DNA of 5,488 bases from Desulfocapsa sp. Its GTDB lineage: Bacteria > Desulfobacterota > Desulfobulbia > Desulfobulbales > Desulfocapsaceae. The notes beneath the pieces were generated by a model that was not told where the DNA came from, ran no database searches, and saw nothing but the letters and a program-made list of their open reading frames with translations. The translations under genes were made by a program, and so were the position numbers. The stretch lies in the NCBI GenBank assembly GCA_030638765.1, contig DAOWDZ010000161.1, forward strand, positions 1-5,488, written 5' to 3'. Within the stretch, counting starts at the first letter, position 1. Each line of letters starts with the position of its first letter. Below, piece after piece: positions 1-5,488 of this stretch.

Positions 1-340
1 TCTTTCCGTGGTGCAACATGTGGCCACCCGTGTTGCCGTTATGTACCTTGGTACCCTTTGTGAACTTGCGAGCACCAAAGAATTATACAATACGCCATAT
101 CATCCCTACACCAGAGCGTTGCTTTCAGCCATTCCGCAAGTGGGTGGCAAAAAACAAAAGCATATTAAGTTGCCCGGTGAAATCCCCACCCCCATTGACC
201 TTCCTTCGGGGTGTGTTTTTCATGGCCGCTGTGTTCATGCAGATGATCGTTGCAGGCATGAAATTCCTGTACTCCTGCTGGTTCCTGAATCACCCGGAAC
301 CCATGTTGCGTGTCATGCAATAGAAGAGAAACGCATCTAA
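1..340 (+). CDS. Oligopeptide/dipeptide ABC transporter ATP-binding protein, OppF/DppF type (C-terminal fragment)
   Basis: This is the last ~112 residues of a peptide-importer ATPase; the 5' end, with Walker A, signature motif and Walker B, lies outside the window. Reading begins in frame at base 2. The first visible residues (LSVVQHVATRVAVMYLG) match the segment just after the H-loop histidine. The oligo_HPY region follows, with the hallmark YHPYTRALLSAIP and then GEIPTPIDLPSGC. This form, with 'LLSAIP' and 'GE-P-P-I', is more like OppF/DppF than OppD/DppD. The C-terminus carries a cysteine set (C-x5-C-x6-C, then a final C in VACH). In peptide permease ATPases this set has been reported to hold a [4Fe-4S] cluster. 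The protein would act at the cytoplasmic face of the inner membrane, coupling ATP hydrolysis to peptide uptake; the other transporter subunits are presumably upstream. The substrate (oligopeptide or dipeptide) cannot be decided. I see no intrinsic terminator after the stop. Confidence 0.93.
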   Translation, partial: LSVVQHVATRVAVMYLGTLCELASTKELYNTPYHPYTRALLSAIPQVGGKKQKHIKLPGEIPTPIDLPSGCVFHGRCVHADDRCRHEIPVLLLVPESPGTHVACHAIEEKRI

Positions 341-386
341 AACCCCATTAAAGCAGCTGTTCTTTGCGGTAGTGATAACTATTCTC

Positions 387-416
387 TTGCGTGTCCTGTT
401 TTGTTTATGCTATGTT
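387..416 (+). promoter_or_regulatory. Possible sigma-70 promoter for the mscS-type gene
   Basis: The 128-base gap 341-468 contains TTGCGT (387-392), an 18-base spacer, and TATGTT (411-416) preceded by TG at 408-409, an extended -10 arrangement. It would give a leader of about 45 bases before the ATG at 469. A competing weaker pair is TTGTTT (401-406) with TATATT (425-430), also spaced by 18. The region is AT-rich, so chance matches are likely. No hairpin or operator stands out in the rest of the gap. Confidence 0.3.
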
Positions 417-468
417 CCGTGTTTTATATTTAAAAACAATTTTTCCTATGAAATAAGAGGTTTCTGGT

Positions 469-1434
469 ATGAAGAATATGCTAAAAATATGTAATATTAC
501 AGCGGGTTTAATCTCACTTGCAGGTGTACTTTCTAACACAGTTTATGCTGCAGCTGAAAAAGTGGAAAAAGAGGCTCTAACAATACCAGCTTTACCTGGT
601 GATGCTGCAGATATTGATACCTATGTGAAAATTGTACAAATAGCAAAAGACTGGGCTCTGGCGAATGGCCCACACCTTATCATGGCTCTGGTAATTTTTG
701 TTGTTGGACGCTGGATTGCCAAGTGGATCACAAGTATAGCTGATAAAGCTTTGAAGAGATCAGAGGTTGATACTACTCTACGCCGTTTCCTTGGTAAGCT
801 GATCTATTATGTTCTTTTTGCAGGTGTTGTTATCGCTGCAGCTGGAGAACTGGGTATTCAGACAACCTCTTTTCTTGCTATAGTTGGTGCAGCAGGTCTT
901 GCTATTGGTCTTGCTTTGAAAGATTCTTTGTCTAACTTTGCCTCTGGAGTAATGCTTATTCTGTTCAGGCCTTTTAAAGTTGGTGATGTTGTTACAGCAG
1001 GTGGTGTGACTGGTCAGGTTCAGCAGATTGATATCTTCAGTACGATCATCTTGACTGCTGATAACCAGAAAATCATTGTTCCAAACAGTACAATCACAGC
1101 CGCTGTTATTATCAATATCAATGCAGAAGAAACCCGACGTATTGATATGGTTGTTGGCATCGGCTATGACGATGATATTCGTCTTGCCAAAACAACCCTT
1201 GAGGATTTGGTGAAGGCGGATTCCAGGATTCTTACAGATCCGGTTCCTGCTATTGCGGTGGCTGAACTTGGAGCATCAAGTGTGGACCTTATTGTTCGCC
1301 CCTGGGTTAAAACAGCAGATTACTGGGATGTGCGGCTTGCTTTGACTGAAAGCATCAAGCTCACCTTTGATGAAAAGGGTATTTCTTTCCCTTATCCTCA
1401 GCAGGATGTGCATATGTTCCAGGAAACTGAGTAA
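469..1434 (+). CDS. mscS: MscS-type small-conductance mechanosensitive ion channel, with signal peptide
   Basis: Predicted inner-membrane homoheptameric channel that opens under membrane tension and releases solutes on osmotic downshock. At 321 residues it covers the whole E. coli MscS architecture (286 residues) plus an N-terminal signal peptide (residues 1-27, ending VYA before AAEK). Transmembrane segments are at about 69-90 (TM1), 110-128 (TM2) and 134-168 (TM3). TM3 carries the glycine/alanine-rich pore helix (IVGAAGLAIGLAL) and SLSNFASG. By alignment from memory, pore leucines L105/L109 of E. coli are L144/L148, and kink glycine G121 is G160, but Q112-G113 is replaced by K151-D152. The beta domain follows (about 169-220, with VPNSTI), then the alpha/beta domain ending in the family hallmark SFPYPQQDV (306-314). 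The start is supported by AAGAGG at 455-460, eight bases before the ATG. Two envelope genes follow on the same strand. The family is certain; a one-to-one match to E. coli MscS is not, because paralogues are common. Confidence 0.95.
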   Translation: MKNMLKICNITAGLISLAGVLSNTVYAAAEKVEKEALTIPALPGDAADIDTYVKIVQIAKDWALANGPHLIMALVIFVVGRWIAKWITSIADKALKRSEVDTTLRRFLGKLIYYVLFAGVVIAAAGELGIQTTSFLAIVGAAGLAIGLALKDSLSNFASGVMLILFRPFKVGDVVTAGGVTGQVQQIDIFSTIILTADNQKIIVPNSTITAAVIININAEETRRIDMVVGIGYDDDIRLAKTTLEDLVKADSRILTDPVPAIAVAELGASSVDLIVRPWVKTADYWDVRLALTESIKLTFDEKGISFPYPQQDVHMFQETE

Positions 1435-1444
1435 AGATTAGCGG

Positions 1445-1472
1445 TTGACTGTGAAATTTCGTTCTGTATTCT
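1445..1472 (+). promoter_or_regulatory. Possible internal promoter before the hydrolase fragment
   Basis: TTGACT (1445-1450, five of six matches to the -35 consensus) is followed after 16 bases by TATTCT (1467-1472, four of six). Transcription would begin near 1479-1480, only a few bases before the ATG at 1482, leaving almost no leader for that gene. It could instead mainly serve the AsmA-like gene at 1870. The site lies in the 47-base gap after the channel gene, where no terminator hairpin is visible. Confidence 0.35.
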
Positions 1473-1481
1473 AGTGGGATC

Positions 1482-1835
1482 ATGGAACTGTTTAACAGGC
1501 ATCTTCATTTACCGTTTTATTTTCAATATATCTTCTTGTTGGGATTTCTGTTCCTGACCGTTCTTCTCAGCATAGCAATTGGCGGCTGCAGTAAGAGTAG
1601 CCTAATCATACAACAACCAGCAGCTGACAAAGCGCTTGATGAGTGCATTGTCCTTGTCCATGGCATGGGCAGGACTCTTCGCTCCATGGCTGGCCTGCAG
1701 GAACGATTGACGGTGGAAGGGTATCATACCGTTGATCTTGGTTATCTATCCACCAGTAAAACAGTTGAAGAAATTGTAGCTGATCATTTTCCAGTAAATA
1801 AGAGACATATTTCAGATCTGACGAGTCAAGGATAG
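1482..1835 (+). CDS. Truncated lipoprotein alpha/beta-hydrolase (N-terminal part only, probable gene remnant)
   Basis: The 117-residue product starts with a long signal region. Its hydrophobic core (about 16-33) ends in a lipobox-like IAIGGC, with C36 as the candidate lipidated residue. After a short linker, IVLVHGMGRT (56-65) is the first core beta-strand and HG oxyanion-loop motif of alpha/beta-hydrolases. RSMAGLQERL and GYHTVDLGYLS continue the fold in the style of lipase/PGAP1-like esterases. Such proteins normally run on for 100 or more residues to the G-x-S-x-G nucleophile elbow, the acid and the catalytic histidine. None of these is present, because the frame stops at 1835. The other two forward frames also hit stops just before or within the region, so a single frameshift does not restore the gene. 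The AsmA-like start is only 34 bases on. This points to a 3' deletion, leaving a product that should be catalytically inactive. The start is uncertain: only a weak GTGGGA lies just upstream. Confidence 0.7.
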   Translation: MELFNRHLHLPFYFQYIFLLGFLFLTVLLSIAIGGCSKSSLIIQQPAADKALDECIVLVHGMGRTLRSMAGLQERLTVEGYHTVDLGYLSTSKTVEEIVADHFPVNKRHISDLTSQG

Positions 1836-1837
1836 AA

Positions 1838-1873
1838 ATGTCAAACGATTTTAAACAGGAAGATAAGGAATGA
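1838..1873 (+). CDS. 11-codon mini-ORF overlapping the AsmA-like start codon (speculative)
   Basis: ATG at 1838 opens the reading MSNDFKQEDKE and stops at TGA 1871-1873. It therefore overlaps the downstream ATG (1870-1872) in an ATGA arrangement. AAGGA at 1828-1832 lies five bases before its start, a good Shine-Dalgarno sequence, and the hydrolase stop (1833-1835) is two bases upstream of it. It could be a translational-coupling leader for the 1068-residue gene, or debris of the deleted hydrolase 3' end. The peptide is hydrophilic and resembles no family I know. An ORF this short can arise by chance. Confidence 0.25.
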   Translation: MSNDFKQEDKE

Positions 1874-4800
1874 AACGTTTTTTTCTGATCTTCTTATTAC
1901 TGTCCTGTGTTGTGCTGCTCAGCGGTGCATTACTTCTCAAAAAAGGAATTCACGTTAACGAGTTTAGCGTTGAAGGTGTTTTGCTCAGTAATATATCGTT
2001 CCAGTGGAATACCAGGCTGGACATGGTAGTTGAGAATTTTACTATTGAGATGCAACAGGATGACGAACCCAATAGACAATTCTTTGATCCTCATTCCATC
2101 AATAAAGCAGTTTCTCTTCTAGGATGGGCTGAAAGTCTGTTTGCAAAGATCACCATTGAGAATATCAGTGTAGGTGATATTAAAGGCAACTTTTCCTATG
2201 AAGGATCTTCTGCAAAACTTAATCTCTCCAGTGAGTTAATTACTTTCAGCGCAACTGTAAGGAAGGATGCAAATGTTCTTATTGCTGACATACAGCAATT
2301 AAAAAGCGAGCAGTTCAATTCTCGGGCCACAGGAAACATCCATTTTGATCTGAACAGTAAAAGAGGTGAGGGGACATTCGATATAAATCTGGCAGAATCC
2401 TTACCGCTGGCACTTTCGGTGAATATGGATCAAAATCAACTTTCTTTTGAAGGGAAAGAGGCTGGAATAATAACAAAAATCACCCCCTTTGTGGATCTGT
2501 TTGAGCTTGATCCTTCCATTCAAAAGTGGATCACTGATTACCTTTCCGGAACACGATATAATCTGAAATCATTTGCAGGTCATTTTCCATGGGAAGATCC
2601 CATGGCTATTGCTGAAACTTTTGTTGCTGAAATAAGGATAGATGGCTGCCAGTATATATTCGCGCCAGGTTTTGAGGCAATCCAATCAGATTATACTGAT
2701 CTGTTTTTCAAGAAAGGTGTTCTGACTATTCTTCCCCATGAAACACGATTTTATGGAAATGATGGACAGGATTCATGGCTTGATATCAATTTTAATGACC
2801 CTGATAATATTCTTCTCACAACACATATCCGGACTCTGGCACAGGCCGGTCAGGAAGTTGTGGATCTGTTGCAAACGTATGGCATCCCATTGCCGTTTCT
2901 GCAGTCCGAGGGGAAAACTTCTGTCGAGTTACTACTTTCCATAAACCTGAATACCGAACTGGTTCAGGCCGATGGTACTTTTTTGATTGATGAGGGGCGG
3001 GTCGTTTTTCATGGAGATACATTTATTGTTGAAGACCTTCATCTCGAACTTGATACTGATATAATCACCATCGAACACCTGCAGGTTAGTTTTGGTCAAC
3101 TGTTTTCGGTTGATGTTACAGGCGTTTTTGATGCGACTGCTGAAATTGGCAATTTTGATATTATTCTACAGGAAACTGCGATTGAACTCGGAAATTCAAA
3201 ATTAACCCTTAACAGATCGAAGAAGAACCCGACGCTCAATTTTTCAACTACCCCTGCAAGTACAACTGTTACTGCTACAGAATCATTCTGGTATCTGGGT
3301 GGATTTCCTTTGAATATCGGGGCATTCAGTGCTCCCATTTATCGGGATACTCTTTCAGGTGTGATCTCATCCACGCCGATTTCATACCTTCCCTTTGTGT
3401 CCAGCGAAACATACGGAACATTTTCGTTAAAAGAACAGAGTTTGAATTTGAAGAGTGACTTCAAACAGTGCCAAATAAAGGATTTGAAGCTTCAAAAGAG
3501 TGTTGATGATGTGTCTATACTGTACGACAAGGGCTTGACCATTCAAACCTCTGAGGAGTCGTATTGGACTTTAGGTGTTATTCCCGTCACTCTTTATCCT
3601 TCTGAATTTAGAATTTCAGATACACTAATCTCTGTAACACGAGGAAGGGCGTCCTTTGGGGATTTTTTTGATGCCACTTTTACAGGCTATTTTGATAATC
3701 TTCTTCAGCGCGGGGAGTTCGTGTTGAAAGATCTTGAAATAAAAGATGAAGATGTTGGTCAACTTCTTTCTTCCCCAAAGGCAATATCCATAAAGGTTGA
3801 ACGACACCAGGAGACACTACTTGTTAAAATTCCTGAATTTGCAGTGAACTTCAGCATTAGTGAAAAAGATAAAAGCTGGATTCTGCAACTGGATGACTTG
3901 AGTGCGCTTTATGAGCATTCTCCACTGTTGCAGCAGTATCTGTTGAAGGATGGTCGTCTCGCTGTTGCCTCTCAAGAAGATGGAGGATATCACCTGTCAG
4001 CTGATATCCCCTATGATTACTCCCTACTGCTGAAGGATGGAGTTCCCCAGACAGACTATCACATTAGTGGGGAGTTCCACGAAAATATTCTCCGGGCAAC
4101 AGTCAACCAGGATATGGAGATTGTGTATGATAATGGAATCATGATTTCAAGCAGGGATCTCTCCTTTAACATCCCTGCCATTAAACAACTCTTGAAAGAT
4201 CTTCCTGAAGCAGTGGCTTCTCATTCAGAAGATGAATTTACAATGGACGTGCAGCTTGATTCGAAAAGGACAAACCTCTTTTTTAAAGAGGACATGCAGG
4301 TTCTAGCCGATGATTTAAATCTCAAATACAGTGACGGAAAGACGACCCTAGAGTTGCAACATGGAGAAGGGGCTATCTCTTGTGATGTGGAAGGGAAATA
4401 TTTTTCTTTGACGGGAAAGGGGCTTAATAATGTTTTTATGAATGGGTTGCTGGCGGGGATGGATTTTCATAAAGGTTCCATGAAATTTGCTGCAAAGGGA
4501 TCTTTTGAAGAGTTCACCGCAATGGTCAAGATAGAAGACACTGTTTTGAAGGATTTCAAAACATTAAACAATGTACTTGCTATGGTGAATACCATCCCGG
4601 CTCTTGTGACGTTTAATCTGCCATCCTATAGTACCGAAGGTTTGGCAGTAAAAGATCTTGTTGCAGGGATGAAAGTAAAAAATGGAATTGCAACATTTGA
4701 GACGCTAGGGCTTGATTCATCTGAAATGCGTATAGCCGGTAATGGCTGGATTGATTTTATAAATGAAGAAATTGCTATGGATTTGAATCTTATTACCCGG

Positions 4801-5076
4801 GCAAAGGATAATATGACTAAGATTCCTCTTATTGGTTATATTCTTGTGGGAAAAAAGAAGAGCCCTTCCATTACTGTAAAGATGACAGGAGATTTACTGG
4901 ATCCCAAGGTGGAGAATTCAACCTTCCAGGAAGTGGTAACAGTGCCTTTTCAGATGCTTTTTCGAACATTGGCTCTACCTGCTTATCTTGTGACACCTAT
5001 CTTTGATATGGTCAATGAGGATGTTGAAGTAGAAGAAGAACGTGACGGGGAAGTTATTGCGCCCTATGAAAAATAA
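1870..5076 (+). CDS. AsmA/YhdP-like protein with AsmA-like C-terminal domain, probable intermembrane lipid-transport bridge
   Basis: The product has 1068 residues: a short basic N-terminus, one membrane anchor (about 4-23), then a very long beta-rich periplasmic body. The tail carries the AsmA/YhdP-type C-terminal signature: KTLNNVLAMVN near 897-907, then RIAGNGWIDF and IPLIGYILVG (about 984-993). SITVKMTGDLLDP follows, with DP at 1011-1012, and then a hydrophobic stretch and an acidic end. KSFAGHFPWEDP near residues 232-243 is also typical of these large proteins. E. coli YhdP (about 1266 residues) and TamB belong to the AsmA-like group, which is known to help move phospholipids between inner and outer membranes through a groove of repeated beta-sheets. 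That role here is inference from family. Internal repeats are visible: S-F-G-x2-F-x5-G-x-F-D at 407 and 595, and E-S-[FY]-W-x-L-G-x2-P ending at P480 and P572. The start is supported by AGGA at 1857-1860, nine bases upstream. TAAGGA directly abuts the ATG, so it is too close to be the functional site. No plus-strand intrinsic terminator of good quality follows. Confidence 0.88.
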   Translation: MKRFFLIFLLLSCVVLLSGALLLKKGIHVNEFSVEGVLLSNISFQWNTRLDMVVENFTIEMQQDDEPNRQFFDPHSINKAVSLLGWAESLFAKITIENISVGDIKGNFSYEGSSAKLNLSSELITFSATVRKDANVLIADIQQLKSEQFNSRATGNIHFDLNSKRGEGTFDINLAESLPLALSVNMDQNQLSFEGKEAGIITKITPFVDLFELDPSIQKWITDYLSGTRYNLKSFAGHFPWEDPMAIAETFVAEIRIDGCQYIFAPGFEAIQSDYTDLFFKKGVLTILPHETRFYGNDGQDSWLDINFNDPDNILLTTHIRTLAQAGQEVVDLLQTYGIPLPFLQSEGKTSVELLLSINLNTELVQADGTFLIDEGRVVFHGDTFIVEDLHLELDTDIITIEHLQVSFGQLFSVDVTGVFDATAEIGNFDIILQETAIELGNSKLTLNRSKKNPTLNFSTTPASTTVTATESFWYLGGFPLNIGAFSAPIYRDTLSGVISSTPISYLPFVSSETYGTFSLKEQSLNLKSDFKQCQIKDLKLQKSVDDVSILYDKGLTIQTSEESYWTLGVIPVTLYPSEFRISDTLISVTRGRASFGDFFDATFTGYFDNLLQRGEFVLKDLEIKDEDVGQLLSSPKAISIKVERHQETLLVKIPEFAVNFSISEKDKSWILQLDDLSALYEHSPLLQQYLLKDGRLAVASQEDGGYHLSADIPYDYSLLLKDGVPQTDYHISGEFHENILRATVNQDMEIVYDNGIMISSRDLSFNIPAIKQLLKDLPEAVASHSEDEFTMDVQLDSKRTNLFFKEDMQVLADDLNLKYSDGKTTLELQHGEGAISCDVEGKYFSLTGKGLNNVFMNGLLAGMDFHKGSMKFAAKGSFEEFTAMVKIEDTVLKDFKTLNNVLAMVNTIPALVTFNLPSYSTEGLAVKDLVAGMKVKNGIATFETLGLDSSEMRIAGNGWIDFINEEIAMDLNLITRAKDNMTKIPLIGYILVGKKKSPSITVKMTGDLLDPKVENSTFQEVVTVPFQMLFRTLALPAYLVTPIFDMVNEDVEVEEERDGEVIAPYEK
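2587..2605. repeat. Perfect inverted repeat inside the AsmA-like gene
   Basis: The eight-base arm CCATGGGA (2587-2594) is separated by AGA from its exact reverse complement TCCCATGG (2598-2605). It encodes the FPWEDPMA segment, which looks like a family motif. The repeat may therefore be a by-product of protein constraint and codon choice. No T-tract follows, so it is not a terminator. Confidence 0.4.
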
Positions 5077-5103
5077 ACGGGATGGTGGTACTTATGAACA
5101 GGC

Positions 5104-5142
5104 ATAAAAAAAGGCAAAATCTCCATTGGAGATCCTGCCTTT
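5104..5142 (-). terminator. Rho-independent terminator of yajC
   Basis: Read on the minus strand, an arm at 5142-5128 (AAAGGCAGGATCTCC) pairs with 5124-5110 (GGAGATTTTGCCTTT). This makes a 15-pair stem with a three-base loop; two of the pairs are G-U wobbles. A run of seven T (5112-5106) closes and follows the stem. It starts 45 bases after the yajC stop. On the plus strand the two wobble positions become A-C mismatches and only TTT follows, so it should be a poorer terminator for the AsmA-like gene. Confidence 0.88.
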
Positions 5143-5150
5143 AAATCCTG

Positions 5151-5167
5151 TTCTACAGACTGTAGAA
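5151..5167. repeat. Small perfect hairpin in the convergent gap
   Basis: TTCTACA (5151-5157) and TGTAGAA (5161-5167) are exact reverse complements around the loop GAC. The hairpin sits between the yajC stop and the yajC terminator. Neither strand has a T-tract after it, so termination is unlikely on its own. It might stabilise a transcript 3' end or be chance. Confidence 0.45.
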
Positions 5168-5187
5168 AATCAGCAACCGCCGATTCC

Positions 5188-5488
5188 TCAGCCACCAGCT
5201 TTGGTTGGGGGAGGTGCGACACCTTCTTTGGTAAGAGGGCTGGCAATGGATTGACGTGCTACTTTAATGCGTACTTTTTCAGCAATTTCCAGAGTAACAA
5301 CACTATCGGTAATGCCTGTGATTGTTCCGTGGATTCCGCCCTTGGTAACGACCTTGTTGCCATTTTTGAGCTCGTCAAGAAACAGTTGTTGCAATTTAGC
5401 CTGTTTTTGCTGAGGTCTGATAAGCATAAAGTAAAAGACACCAAATATTAAAATAAGGGGGATAAAAGAGGCTATGCCTCCTGCTCCA
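5188..5488 (-). CDS. yajC: YajC, Sec translocase accessory subunit (N-terminus cut by window edge)
   Basis: Small inner-membrane protein that associates with SecD-SecF and the SecYEG/YidC holotranslocon. The reading frame is open to the right edge, and 99 residues are visible against about 110 in E. coli, so roughly 10-15 N-terminal residues are missing. The visible part begins GAGGIASFIP, followed by the single membrane helix (to about FGVFYF). The family signature MLIRPQQKQAK comes next, and then the soluble segment with LKNGNKVVTKGGIHGTITGI and VTLEIAEKVRIKVARQSI. The ATG at 5427 falls inside the signature, at the end of the membrane helix, and is not the start. The tail is proline/glycine-rich with a short repeat (PLTKEGV, PPTKAGG). 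In many bacteria secD and secF lie directly downstream of yajC. Here a strong terminator and a convergent gene follow instead, so they are not in this position. Confidence 0.95.
   Translation of the reverse strand, partial: GAGGIASFIPLILIFGVFYFMLIRPQQKQAKLQQLFLDELKNGNKVVTKGGIHGTITGITDSVVTLEIAEKVRIKVARQSIASPLTKEGVAPPPTKAGG

Noticed and set aside
345..366. AAAG...CTTT around CAGCTG after the ABC ATPase stop, considered as a terminator.
   Set aside because: The stem is only about four pairs with a large loop and no T-run; it cannot be supported.
1812..1821. Ten-base palindrome TCAGATCTGA near the hydrolase break, considered as a recombination or insertion site.
   Set aside because: A single short palindrome without a partner copy, target-site duplication or mobile-element end is not enough evidence.
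2816..3338. Minus-strand frames of 68 and 80 residues opposite the AsmA-like gene.
   Set aside because: They mirror a well-supported long coding frame, have no motifs and no ribosome binding context.
4275..4291. Perfect hairpin CCTCTTT-TTT-AAAGAGG inside the AsmA-like gene, considered as an internal terminator.
   Set aside because: No T-tract follows on the plus strand, the stem is only seven pairs and AT-rich, and it lies in the middle of a coding frame; probably chance.
5064..5246. 60-residue minus-strand frame running through the yajC terminator, considered as an alternative YajC C-terminus or a small gene.
   Set aside because: It spans the terminator stem and the end of the AsmA-like gene, has no recognisable motif, and the YajC frame continues cleanly to its own stop at 5188.

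Overview
The window reads as ordinary chromosome of a Gram-negative bacterium with moderately AT-rich DNA. Signs of an outer membrane and Sec export are a lipoprotein-type signal, an AsmA/YhdP-like inner-membrane-anchored periplasmic protein, an MscS channel and YajC. The style of the hydrolase and AsmA-like genes recalls Desulfobacterota (former Deltaproteobacteria, for example Desulfobulbales). That placement is inference from memory of families, not a search.

Layout from left to right. Positions 1-340 (+) hold the C-terminal end of an oligopeptide/dipeptide ABC transporter ATPase of the OppF/DppF type, cut by the window edge. After a 128-base gap with a possible promoter come three co-directional cell-envelope genes. 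These are an MscS-type mechanosensitive channel with a cleavable signal peptide (469-1434), a lipoprotein alpha/beta-hydrolase that stops after its first third (1482-1835), and a 1068-residue AsmA/YhdP-like protein (1870-5076). The gaps between them are 47 and 34 bases, so they could be one transcript. A near-consensus -35 element lies just before the hydrolase gene. An 11-codon ORF with its own Shine-Dalgarno sequence bridges the hydrolase stop and the AsmA-like start. Facing this group from the right edge is yajC (5188-5488, minus strand, N-terminus missing), which normally works beside SecD and SecF. Its strong intrinsic terminator sits in the 111-base convergent gap, together with a second small perfect hairpin.

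The three plus-strand genes share a theme of envelope integrity: osmotic relief, an envelope-anchored hydrolase, and a probable phospholipid-transport bridge. The best leads are the truncated hydrolase with the mini-ORF behind it, the MscS pore variant, and the repeated modules in the AsmA-like protein. I see no CRISPR array, transposase, tRNA, rRNA or phage gene, and nothing that convincingly forms a new multi-gene system.
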